Source: Alphaproteobacteria bacterium (GTDB lineage: Bacteria; Pseudomonadota; Alphaproteobacteria; JAEULC01). Taken from it: a DNA stretch of 64,000 nucleotides. The stretch covers positions 11,586 through 75,585 of the forward strand of contig JADZDN010000171.1 of NCBI GenBank assembly GCA_020851015.1, read 5' to 3'. The position numbers and the translations under genes were made by a program. The notes under the pieces were generated by a model. It searched no databases. It was given only the letters and a program-made list of their open reading frames with translations, and was not told the origin of the DNA. Below are positions 7,528 through 15,669 of this stretch, one piece after another; the stretch's first letter is position 1, and every line of letters starts with the position of its first letter.

Positions 7528-9081
7528 ATGAATCTTCATTCCCTACGTACCCTTGCGACCGTGGCAATCATCGCATCTGCTGCCGGCTCATGGCCGATGT
7601 CTGCTATCGCGCAGCAGGCGCCCAAGATGGGTGGCACGTTGCGCTATGGCACGGTAACGGAGGTCGCCAGCCTGGACCCGCATGTCTATGTCGGCAGTGC
7701 TTGGAAAGTGCTGATTGAGGCGATCTACAGTCCCCTGGTCGGCTACGACGCCAAAGGCAAGATCGTGTCACGCCTGGCGGAGCGCTGGGAGACGCCCGAC
7801 GCCAAAACGACCGTATTCCACCTGCGCAAGAATGTGACCTTCCATGACGGGACGCCATTTTCGGCCGAGGATGTGAAGTTCTCGCTCGATCGCATCATGG
7901 ATCAAAAGACGGGAGCAACACTTCGCACCAATCTGACGGGCGTCACCGTATCGGTAGTCGATGCCAGCACGGTGAAGGTTGCAACTGCGGAGCCGAACGC
8001 AACGCTGCTCAGTATCCTGGCCCTGCCCGAGGCTGCCATCGTGTCCAAGAAGTGGATGGAAGGCGGGCCGAACGTCAAAGTCCAGGCGAATGGCACCGGG
8101 CCGTTTGTGCTGAAAGCGTACGAACCTTCCGTGCGGGCCCAGCTTGAGAAGAATCCCAAGTATTTCGTCAAGGGGCAGCCGTACCTGAGTGCCGTTGAGT
8201 TCAGGATGATCAAGAGCGACGACGCGCGTGTAAACGCGTTGCGAACCAATGCTGTCGATATGATCGACTTCGTACCGTGGAAGGACATCGACACATTGAG
8301 GCGCGTTGCCAACCTTACGGTCGATTCCTCCGGCGGGGCGTTCATGAACTTGTGGTTCAACGCCACCAAGAAACCTTATGACGACGTGCGCGTGCGCAAA
8401 GCGTTCGCCTACGCGATCGACCGCGCCGCCATTTCCAAGGCCGCGTTCTTCGGTCACGGCACTCCGATCGAAGGACCCCCGACGACCACCGACTCACCCT
8501 ACTACAACAAGGATCTAGCCAAGACATACAAGTACGACCCAGCACGCGCGAAAGCCTTGCTTGCCGAAGCCGGCTACGCCAAGGGATTCGACTTCGAGTT
8601 TCTGGTTTTCCAGGGCCTGGGCATTTACACCTCGACGGCGCAGATCGTCCAGGCCAACCTGAAAGACGTGGGAATCAACGCAAAAATTCAACTTGTCGAG
8701 TTTGCCGAGCTTTTGGATCGGAAGAACAAGGCAAACTATGACGTGATGATCTATGGCGTGTCGATGAAGCTGACTGATCCGGACGTCTATGCCTACTACC
8801 TGGGCGCGGATTCGACCTATTGGGCGAAGCCGATCGGCTATCGCGACGAGGCGCTGGAGAAGCTGCTAGCCGACGGTCGTGCTACGATCGATCTGAATGC
8901 GCGCAAGGCGATCTACCGCAAGGTCGAACAGAGGGTGATGGAAACCAGCCCGTGGGCCTTCATCAATTTCCGCGAACAGGCGCAGGCCTATACGAAGAAA
9001 GTGCGCGGATACAGCCACCTGGGCGGCGCGCTCAATGAAAGCAGCGCCGGCATATCCTTGCCGACCATGTGGATACAGTAG
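7528..9081 (+). CDS. Periplasmic dipeptide/oligopeptide-type binding protein (family 5)
   Basis: 517 residues. Cleavable Sec signal peptide (hydrophobic run, then AIAQQAP, cleavage near residue 30). The body has the family signature of Dpp/Opp/Ni-type binding proteins: GTLRYGT, TVFHLRKNVTFHDG, FSAEDVKFSLDR and VRKAFAYAIDR. A Shine-Dalgarno (ggaga) lies before the ATG. It delivers a peptide-like ligand to the permeases at 9139-10934. A 16-bp-stem hairpin begins at its stop codon, probably protecting its mRNA. Confidence 0.88.
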   Translation: MNLHSLRTLATVAIIASAAGSWPMSAIAQQAPKMGGTLRYGTVTEVASLDPHVYVGSAWKVLIEAIYSPLVGYDAKGKIVSRLAERWETPDAKTTVFHLRKNVTFHDGTPFSAEDVKFSLDRIMDQKTGATLRTNLTGVTVSVVDASTVKVATAEPNATLLSILALPEAAIVSKKWMEGGPNVKVQANGTGPFVLKAYEPSVRAQLEKNPKYFVKGQPYLSAVEFRMIKSDDARVNALRTNAVDMIDFVPWKDIDTLRRVANLTVDSSGGAFMNLWFNATKKPYDDVRVRKAFAYAIDRAAISKAAFFGHGTPIEGPPTTTDSPYYNKDLAKTYKYDPARAKALLAEAGYAKGFDFEFLVFQGLGIYTSTAQIVQANLKDVGINAKIQLVEFAELLDRKNKANYDVMIYGVSMKLTDPDVYAYYLGADSTYWAKPIGYRDEALEKLLADGRATIDLNARKAIYRKVEQRVMETSPWAFINFREQAQAYTKKVRGYSHLGGALNESSAGISLPTMWIQ

Positions 9082-9120
9082 GTCGAGGGTGGGGCACGCG
9101 ACGCCGCGTGCCCCTCGACC
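9081..9120 (+). promoter_or_regulatory. Intercistronic hairpin after binding-protein gene
   Basis: Stem of 16 bp (7 plus 9, separated by a 4-nt bulge on the 5' side) with a 4-nt loop. The arms are GGTCGAG and GGGCACGCG against CGCGTGCCC and CTCGACC. It starts at the last base of the stop codon and no T-run follows, so it is more likely an mRNA-stabilising or partial attenuation element than a full terminator. Confidence 0.6.
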
Positions 9121-9138
9121 CCTTGGGATGCTTGTACA

Positions 9139-10095
9139 TTGCTGGGTTACTTGGGACGTCGCTTCGCCGCCGCGGCCATGACCCTGGCCCTGGCTTGCGC
9201 AGCCGTATTCGCCTCGATCCATCTGCTGCCCGGCGATCCGGTCGCCATTCTGCTGGGCGAGCAGGCCGGCGCGGACCCGGAAGTCGTCCAAAAGATGCGT
9301 GGCCAGCTCGGCTTGGATCGGCCACTGGCCGAGCAGTTTCTCTCGTGGATCGGTGGGCTCGCCACCGGCGATCTGGGCCGTTCGCTGCGAACCGGCGAGC
9401 CAGTTTTTGCCGACGTGATGGTCCGGTTGCCGCGCAGCCTTGAGTTGATCGGCGGCGGTCTCTCGATCGCCATATTGCTGGGATTGCCCCTGGGCGTCGT
9501 CGCAGCCCGTGGGCGCGGCCGCTCTGCCGGCACCGCAGCCTCCGTGGCGGCGATTGCCGGATTCTCGGCTCCCGTGTTCGTGTCGGGAATCATCCTGGTG
9601 ATCGTATTCAGCCTATGGCTCGACATCCTGCCATCCTCCGGTTTCGTTGAGTTCGCAGAGGATCCGATCACGCATATCGCCTGCTTGGTGCTGCCGGCGA
9701 CAGCGATCGGAATCAATTTCATGGGTGTGGTAGCGCGGATGACCCGTGCAAGCCTTTCCGACACAATGACAAAGGAGTACGTGCGCCTGGCCCGGGCCAA
9801 GGGTCTGTCGCGTGATGCGGCAATTCTGAAGCATGCCCTGCCCAATGCCCTCGTACCGGTGATCGCGGTGATAGGGATCCGGGCAGGCAATCTGCTGGGC
9901 GGCACCGTCATTGTGGAGGCGCTGTTCGACTGGCCCGGACTCAGCTCGATGCTGGTTAGCGCCGTGTTTGCGCGCGACTATCCGGTGATCCAGGGCGCGT
10001 TGGTCGCCATCTTCGCCGTCTTCGTACTGATCGGCTTGGCGATCGATACCTGCCAGGGCATCGTCGATCCGCGGATACGTGAAAGCGCCGCGTGA
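9139..10095 (+). CDS. ABC dipeptide-type permease (DppB-like)
   Basis: 318 residues if translation begins at TTG 9139. That start reads LGYLGRRF, matching the family's basic N-terminus before the first membrane helix, and the following PGDPVAILLGEQA segment is diagnostic of DppB/OppB. The next in-frame ATG (9178) would remove part of the first helix. Six membrane segments; coupling loop RLARAKGLSRDAAILKHALP. Initiation at TTG downstream of a strong hairpin suggests low expression relative to the binding protein. Confidence 0.83.
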   Translation: MLGYLGRRFAAAAMTLALACAAVFASIHLLPGDPVAILLGEQAGADPEVVQKMRGQLGLDRPLAEQFLSWIGGLATGDLGRSLRTGEPVFADVMVRLPRSLELIGGGLSIAILLGLPLGVVAARGRGRSAGTAASVAAIAGFSAPVFVSGIILVIVFSLWLDILPSSGFVEFAEDPITHIACLVLPATAIGINFMGVVARMTRASLSDTMTKEYVRLARAKGLSRDAAILKHALPNALVPVIAVIGIRAGNLLGGTVIVEALFDWPGLSSMLVSAVFARDYPVIQGALVAIFAVFVLIGLAIDTCQGIVDPRIRESAA

Positions 10096-10934
10096 CTGTC
10101 GCCGCTCCAGCCAAAGCTGCCCGGCCGCGCTTCATGGCAGGTCCCCTGACGGCCGCAACCTACCTCGCGGCCGTTGTCGTGCTGGCGATATTCGCGGACA
10201 TAGTGAGTCCGCGCGATCCGCTGGCTATCGATCCCAACAACATCCTGGCCTCGCCCGGGGTGGGAAACCTGCTGGGCACCGATGAACTCGGCCGCGATCT
10301 GCTGGCCCGAACCATCCATGGCGGGCGGGTTTCGCTGGAGGTCGCCGTCTCGGCGATTGTTCTGGCGAGTTCTATCGGCATACCGCTGGGCATCGGTATT
10401 GCCTTCTGCGGTCGGCGGGTCGAGACCTTCGCCATGCGCGTGATCGATGTATTCGTATCGCTGCCCGAGATTTTTGTCGCCATTGTTATCCTGGGATTCG
10501 CCGGAGGAGGGTTGACGACCCTGATCGTCACGATCGGGATCCTCTTCTTTCCCCAGTTCGCGCGGGTCGCCTATGGCATGGCCCGCAGCATCCGCGCGCG
10601 GGAGCATGTCTTGTGCGCCGTATCGCTGGGCGCGGGGACGGTATGGATCATCCGAAAGGAGATCCTACCGAACATGATCTCCGTAATCGCGGTACAGGCA
10701 TCCTTCACCTTGTCGTTTGCCATGCTGATGGAGGCCGGTTTGAGCTTCCTCGGACTGGGCGTGCCGCCGCCTACGCCGTCATGGGGTCAGATGATCGGGG
10801 GCCTGAAGAATTACATCTTCATCAATGCCTGGCCGGTGGTGGTGCCAAGCGTGGTGCTCTTCGCGGCCGTGCTTTCAGTCAATGTTCTGGGCGATTGGTT
10901 GCAGGACAGGCTAAACCCGGAATTGCGACGATGA
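10092..10934 (+). CDS. ABC dipeptide-type permease (DppC-like)
   Basis: 280 residues, GTG start at 10092 overlapping the upstream stop (GTGA). Contains the family's N-terminal GTDELGRDLLARTIHGGRVS segment, about five to six membrane helices, and a coupling loop (CAVSLGAGTVWIIRKEILP). It pairs with the DppB-like subunit to form the pore. The stop overlaps the next start (ATGA at 10931-10934). Confidence 0.87.
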   Translation: MTVAAPAKAARPRFMAGPLTAATYLAAVVVLAIFADIVSPRDPLAIDPNNILASPGVGNLLGTDELGRDLLARTIHGGRVSLEVAVSAIVLASSIGIPLGIGIAFCGRRVETFAMRVIDVFVSLPEIFVAIVILGFAGGGLTTLIVTIGILFFPQFARVAYGMARSIRAREHVLCAVSLGAGTVWIIRKEILPNMISVIAVQASFTLSFAMLMEAGLSFLGLGVPPPTPSWGQMIGGLKNYIFINAWPVVVPSVVLFAAVLSVNVLGDWLQDRLNPELRR

Positions 10935-11917
10935 GAAGCACTGGGGACGTCGTGCTTTCCGCGCGCAGGCTGGTGACGACGTTCGATACGCCGAGGGGTT
11001 GCTTGCGCGCGGTGGATGGTCTGGATTTGGACCTGCGCCTGGGCGAGGTAGTTTGCCTAGTTGGCGAATCCGGGTCGGGAAAATCGGTCACCGGTCTGTC
11101 GTTGATGGGCCTCATCGAGCCTCCGGGATCCGTGACCTGTGAAGAGCTTCGGTTCGATGGCCACGACCTCGTCGCGCTGTCCGAATCGGAAATGAACCAC
11201 TTACGCGGCCGCAGCATCGCGATGATCTTTCAGGAGCCGCTGTCGGCGTTGAATCCCTCGCGGCGCGTCGGCGATCAGATCGCCGAAGTACTAACGACCC
11301 ATGGGCTTGCCTCTCGCGCCGAGGCAATGCGCCGCGCAGTCGAGTTCCTCGGGCGGGTGGGAATCGACAACGCCCCATTGCGCGCGCGGTCCTATCCGCA
11401 TCAATTGTCGGGCGGCCAGCGGCAGCGCGTGACGATCGCAATCGCCTGCATCGCCAGCCCGAAACTCATCATCGCCGACGAGCCGACGACGGCGCTGGAC
11501 GTGACAATTCAGGCCCAGATACTCGACCTTCTGACTGAAATGCAGACAAGCTTGGGATCGGCACTGCTCTTCATTACGCACGACCTGGGCATCGTGGCAG
11601 AACTCGCCGACAGGGTGGTCGTGCTCTATGCCGGGCAGGTAGTGGAAGAGGCGGCGGTCGAGGATCTGTACGGCAACCCCGGGCATCCTTACACAATTGG
11701 CCTGCTCGCGTCGGTCCCAGATGTCGATACCCCGCGCAAGCGCGGCATCAACCTGCCGGACATCCCGGGGACCGTACCGAATCTTCTGGATATCGGCATG
11801 GGGTGCAGGTTTCGCGAACGGTGTGACCGGGCGCACGAGCGCTGCGCTGCAGAACCGCCGTTGATCGCGCTGTCGGAGGGGCATCGCGTTTGGTGCTGGC
11901 TTCATGCAGGGCGCTGA
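10931..11917 (+). CDS. ABC dipeptide-type ATPase (DppD-like)
   Basis: 328 residues. Walker A GESGSGKS, signature LSGGQRQR, Walker B LIIADEP and switch His in ITHDLG. The C-terminal oligopeptide-transporter tail is present with its cysteine-rich segment (GCRFRERCDRAHERC, then a final Cys near the end). That motif is characteristic of DppD/OppD subunits and has been linked to an iron-sulfur site in some. The start ATG at 10931 overlaps the previous stop; the upstream open frame is not used. Confidence 0.87.
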   Translation: MRSTGDVVLSARRLVTTFDTPRGCLRAVDGLDLDLRLGEVVCLVGESGSGKSVTGLSLMGLIEPPGSVTCEELRFDGHDLVALSESEMNHLRGRSIAMIFQEPLSALNPSRRVGDQIAEVLTTHGLASRAEAMRRAVEFLGRVGIDNAPLRARSYPHQLSGGQRQRVTIAIACIASPKLIIADEPTTALDVTIQAQILDLLTEMQTSLGSALLFITHDLGIVAELADRVVVLYAGQVVEEAAVEDLYGNPGHPYTIGLLASVPDVDTPRKRGINLPDIPGTVPNLLDIGMGCRFRERCDRAHERCAAEPPLIALSEGHRVWCWLHAGR

Positions 11918-12767
11918 TCCGATACTGGAGGTTCGCGGATTGCAGCGGCACTTCGTGCTTCGCCGCTCCATGCTCGGGCGTCCGCTCAGGGTTGTACGTG
12001 CGGTTGATGGGGTCGACATCAGCGTTCAGTCTGGGAGCACGCTTGCGCTTGTCGGCGAATCCGGCTCGGGCAAGTCGACGCTTGGTCGATGCGTTGCGCG
12101 GTTGGACACGCTGACCCACGGAACGGTTCATTTCTCTGGCCGTGACGTGTTTGCGGCACGCGGCGCTGCGCTCGGCCAGTTTCGACGAGAGGTGCAGACA
12201 ATCTTTCAAGACCCATTTGCCTCGCTCAATCCGCGCCGCAAGATCGGCGACGCCATCGGAGACGGTCCAGCAATTCACGGGTTGATGCCAAAGGACGCAA
12301 TCCGCGATTTGGTTGTGCATCTACTTAAGCGGGTCGGTTTGCGGCCCGATCACGCGGATCGCTATCCGCATGAGTTCTCTGGAGGCCAGCGTCAGCGCAT
12401 TGCCATCGCTCGCGCTCTGGCGCTTGGGCCGAAGTTCATTGTAGCGGATGAGGCCGTTTCATCGCTCGACGTTTCAATTCGAGCGCAGATCTTGAACTTG
12501 CTGATGGATATCCAGGCAGAGCGGGGCTTGAGCTTCCTGTTCATCTCTCATGATCTTGGGGTCGTCCGACACGTGGCGGACGAAGTCGCGATCATGCAAG
12601 CAGGCAAGATTGTTGAGCAAGGTCCAAGCGACCAGATTTTCGCGGATCCGCGCCAGCCCTATACGCAGGCACTCCTCCGCGCAGTTCCGAGAGCCACGAT
12701 TGGTCGCCGCGGTCGAGGGCGCGCGGCAACGCGCACGAGTCCGCCTACCGTTTCGCCAATTCGTTAA
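11904..12767 (+). CDS. ABC dipeptide-type ATPase (DppF-like), short C-terminus
   Basis: 287 residues, overlapping the upstream ATPase by 14 bp. Walker A GESGSGKS, signature FSGGQRQR, Walker B FIVADEA, switch His in ISHDLG. Family members usually run to about 320-330 residues with a Cys-containing tail. Here the protein stops soon after QALLRAVPR with a basic, low-complexity end and no cysteines. The stop lies inside the 3' end of the convergent peptidase gene (23-bp tail-to-tail overlap), so the tail was probably lost by a frameshift or rearrangement at that junction. The ATPase core is intact. Confidence 0.83.
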   Translation: MQGADPILEVRGLQRHFVLRRSMLGRPLRVVRAVDGVDISVQSGSTLALVGESGSGKSTLGRCVARLDTLTHGTVHFSGRDVFAARGAALGQFRREVQTIFQDPFASLNPRRKIGDAIGDGPAIHGLMPKDAIRDLVVHLLKRVGLRPDHADRYPHEFSGGQRQRIAIARALALGPKFIVADEAVSSLDVSIRAQILNLLMDIQAERGLSFLFISHDLGVVRHVADEVAIMQAGKIVEQGPSDQIFADPRQPYTQALLRAVPRATIGRRGRGRAATRTSPPTVSPIR

Positions 12768-13884
12768 GATCTCGATCGCGGGGAAAGTGCGTCAGCAATT
12801 CCGCACCGGTGGCCGTCACCAGGACCATGTCTTCCGGGCGACTGCAACCAATCCCTTCGGCGTAGACACCCGGCTCGATCGCAAAGACCATCCCTTCCTC
12901 CAGCACCGTCGTCGCCGCTTCATTGATGAACGGTATCTCATGCAAGCCGAGCCCGATGCCGTGGCCGACGAACGGAAGGATCACCCGTTCCAACATTCCG
13001 GCCTGCTTCGCTACATTGACCGCCGCGTGCCAGATGGTGGATGCGGGCGCGCCTGGAGCAACCGCCGCGATACCGGCTTCAAGCATTTTCTGTCCGACAT
13101 CCATTAGCCGCAATTGGTCCTTGCTTGCCCGCCCCACCACTTTGGTCCGGTTCGTGTCCGATACGTAGCCGCCGTAGACGCAGCCGATGTCGATCTGGAC
13201 ACAATCTCCGTCTTCGAGCCTTCGCGCGGTAGGGATGGGATGGTTGCCATAGGCGTGCGGACCACTTCGGACGGTCATATGGTTGATGAATTCTGCACCG
13301 TTACGCAGCATGGCCGCGGATGCTTCGGCGGCAATTTCAAGTTCGGTGACGCCCCGCTGGCATGCCGCTGCGGCGGCCGCGACGCCGATGTCGACAAGGC
13401 GGGCCGCCTCGCGAAGTCGCACGATCTCGTCGGGAAATTTCGTCGCGGTCGCGAAACGCATCATCGGGTCCGCATTCACGAACTCAAAAGCCGGGAATTG
13501 CGCCTTCATTCTTTCCGTAAGGTCGTGCGCCAGGAAGCCGAGTTCGATCGCGACCTTGCCTTTCGTCACGCCAGCCGCATGCAGTACCCGGCCGATCGCG
13601 TCGGTCCTGGCCGCCTCGCCAAACGCAATGTGACGGAGAAGGGCGGCGTGGTACTCGCCTGCGGCAAGCTCGATATGCCGCGGAATGAGCAAATATGGCC
13701 CCGCGTCGAGCGTCAGAACCACCGCATGCACGGGCGGCACATGGGTCGCCGTGAAATAGCGCTGATAGCCGGTCAGGTACCGCGTCCGTGCGTTCTCGGA
13801 TACGACCACTGCAGCTATATCTTCGGCACCCATGAAACGGCGTAGCCTGGCCCACCGGCGTTCAAAGGATTGTTCGCCCATCAT
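12745..13884 (-). CDS. M24-family metallopeptidase (Xaa-Pro peptidase/creatinase-like)
   Basis: 379 residues. A creatinase-type N-terminal domain (about 1-150) precedes the pita-bread catalytic domain. All five metal ligands are visible: D232 (QIDIG), D243 (SDTNRT), H308 (GHGIGLGLHE), E337 (AIEPG) and E351 (RPEDM), so it should be an active two-metal hydrolase. It may be a proline dipeptidase, a creatinase-like amidinohydrolase, or act on another C-N bond. It lies downstream of hyuB on the same strand after a 140-bp gap and converges on the peptide-importer operon, so it probably degrades the same class of compound. Confidence 0.87.
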   Translation of the reverse strand: MMGEQSFERRWARLRRFMGAEDIAAVVVSENARTRYLTGYQRYFTATHVPPVHAVVLTLDAGPYLLIPRHIELAAGEYHAALLRHIAFGEAARTDAIGRVLHAAGVTKGKVAIELGFLAHDLTERMKAQFPAFEFVNADPMMRFATATKFPDEIVRLREAARLVDIGVAAAAAACQRGVTELEIAAEASAAMLRNGAEFINHMTVRSGPHAYGNHPIPTARRLEDGDCVQIDIGCVYGGYVSDTNRTKVVGRASKDQLRLMDVGQKMLEAGIAAVAPGAPASTIWHAAVNVAKQAGMLERVILPFVGHGIGLGLHEIPFINEAATTVLEEGMVFAIEPGVYAEGIGCSRPEDMVLVTATGAELLTHFPRDRDLNELAKR

Positions 13885-14024
13885 GGCTCGCCTCGTCGGC
13901 CCGTTGTTTGCAAGTATGTACGCTGACTTCTGCTAGACAATATTCTGATGTCTGCAGCCTGAATTTTCTACCGCTTGACTGGCGTTCCTCCAATTGCGTC
14001 CTTGCTTCTTTCGCGGACGGCATC

Positions 14025-15665
14025 TCATGGCTCCGCCTCGGTCCAGCCATAGTCGCGCGCGGCGCCGGCAGCCGTTACGTAGCCGTTCTCCAGGTCGTGG
14101 CGGACGCTGTCGCGCAGGCGTTCGCGCGGATCGCCGAAGCCGGCGCCGCCAGCCTCGTGGGTGACCAGGCGGTCTCCGGGTTCCAGCAGATAGCGGCCTT
14201 TGGAGCGAATAGGCTTGTCGTTCAGCCAATAGCGCCGCGGGGTGCCATTGCCGCCGCCGGAAACGCCGCGTGCCGGATAGTCGCTGCGCCCGGCGAAGAA
14301 AGAAACCATCAGCGCATGGCCGGTGTCGTTGACGACCGCAATCTCCTGACCGAGCCCGCCACGGTACCTTCCCGGCCCGCCGGAATCGGGCAGCAGGCGC
14401 TTACGCTCGATCCGCATGCTGGTCAGATTCTCCCAAACCTCGGCCGGCACGCTGGTCATGTTCGACGGCGCCGGCGTGGTGGGATGGCCGTCCTTGCCGT
14501 CGAGCGCGCCGTAGCCGCCGGCGCAGAAATAGATGTTGGCGATGGGATGTCCGTCGCGATGCGTGCCGGTGAAGCTCATGGGATTGGTCATGCCGGAATC
14601 GGCCTGCGCCCGATCGGGCAGCACCTTGGCCAGCGCGCCGAAGACCAGCGGGTTGACGAAATGCCCGACGGCGTGGCGCCCCCCGGTCGCCGCCGGCAAC
14701 TGCGCGTTCAGGATGCAGCCCGCAGGCGCCCTGACCGCCACCGGCCGGCCGAAACCGTCGTTGTTGGGCAGCATCGGAACAGTCAGGCATTTCAGCGCAT
14801 GACAGGCCATGGCGCGGGTGTAGCAGATCGGCACGTTGATGCCGGCGCGCACTTGGGGATCGGTGCCGGCAAAATCGATTGTCACCTCCCCGTCGCCGAT
14901 GGTGACGGCGCACGCGAGCGTTATCGGCCCCTCCCGGCCTTCGATCTGAATGGCGTTGGCGTATCGTCCGGCGGGAATCCTGCGAATTTCCGCGCGCACC
15001 GCCTGCTCGGACTGGCGAATGATTCTCGTGGCGATCGGCGCCAGGTCGTCGATCGCGTACTCGTCCATGAATTCGGTCAGCAGCCGGCCGCCGACCTCGT
15101 TGCAGGTGACATTGGCCATGATGTCGCCGATAACCTGTTCGCTGGTGCGAACGTTGGTGGCGATGATCTCGAGCAGCCGCTGGTCCATGCGGCCTTCCTC
15201 GGCCAACTTGACGATCGGCAGGCGAAGGCCCTCCTCGTACACCTCGCCTCCGGTCGCGGTCCATCCGGCCCCGCCGATGTCGGGCAGGTGCGTGACGCTC
15301 ATCGTGTAGCCGATGCGCCGGCCACGGTGGAACACCGGCCGCATCACGCTGACATCGAACAGGTGGCCGGTGCCCATCCACGGATCGTTGGTCATGATCA
15401 CGTCGCCCGGCCGCAGGCTGTCGGCAGGAAATCGGGCCAGCATGTGCTGCAGCGTCTGCGGAGCCGTGCCGGTAAAGGACGGGATGCTGTAGCTGCCCTG
15501 GGCCATGGCGTTGCCGTCGGCATCGAACACGACGACGGACAGGTCGTAGCTCTCGCGCACGGTGGTCGAGAACGAGGTGCGCACGAGGGCAAGTTGAATT
15601 TCGTCGGTGATCGAGATCAGGCGATCCCACATGATGCCTAGACCGATGGCGTCGAGCGTTTCCAT
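14025..15665 (-). CDS. hyuB: Hydantoinase B / 5-oxoprolinase-type beta subunit
   Basis: 546 residues. Contains family segments TSFSTTVRESYDLSVVVFD, MTNDPWMGTGHLFD, DFAGTDPQ and the C-terminal GGAGFGDPRERL. HyuB works with HyuA in ATP-dependent opening of cyclic amides such as N-methylhydantoin or 5-oxoproline, or in acetone carboxylase-like reactions. Which applies here cannot be read from sequence. It starts 4 bp after hyuA ends, so the two are co-translated. Cytoplasmic. Confidence 0.87.
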   Translation of the reverse strand: METLDAIGLGIMWDRLISITDEIQLALVRTSFSTTVRESYDLSVVVFDADGNAMAQGSYSIPSFTGTAPQTLQHMLARFPADSLRPGDVIMTNDPWMGTGHLFDVSVMRPVFHRGRRIGYTMSVTHLPDIGGAGWTATGGEVYEEGLRLPIVKLAEEGRMDQRLLEIIATNVRTSEQVIGDIMANVTCNEVGGRLLTEFMDEYAIDDLAPIATRIIRQSEQAVRAEIRRIPAGRYANAIQIEGREGPITLACAVTIGDGEVTIDFAGTDPQVRAGINVPICYTRAMACHALKCLTVPMLPNNDGFGRPVAVRAPAGCILNAQLPAATGGRHAVGHFVNPLVFGALAKVLPDRAQADSGMTNPMSFTGTHRDGHPIANIYFCAGGYGALDGKDGHPTTPAPSNMTSVPAEVWENLTSMRIERKRLLPDSGGPGRYRGGLGQEIAVVNDTGHALMVSFFAGRSDYPARGVSGGGNGTPRRYWLNDKPIRSKGRYLLEPGDRLVTHEAGGAGFGDPRERLRDSVRHDLENGYVTAAGAARDYGWTEAEP

Positions 15666-15669
15666 GGCC

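Noticed and set aside
13935..13953. AGACA-N9-TGTCT inverted repeat before the M24 peptidase.
   Set aside because: Short arms with low information; likely chance.
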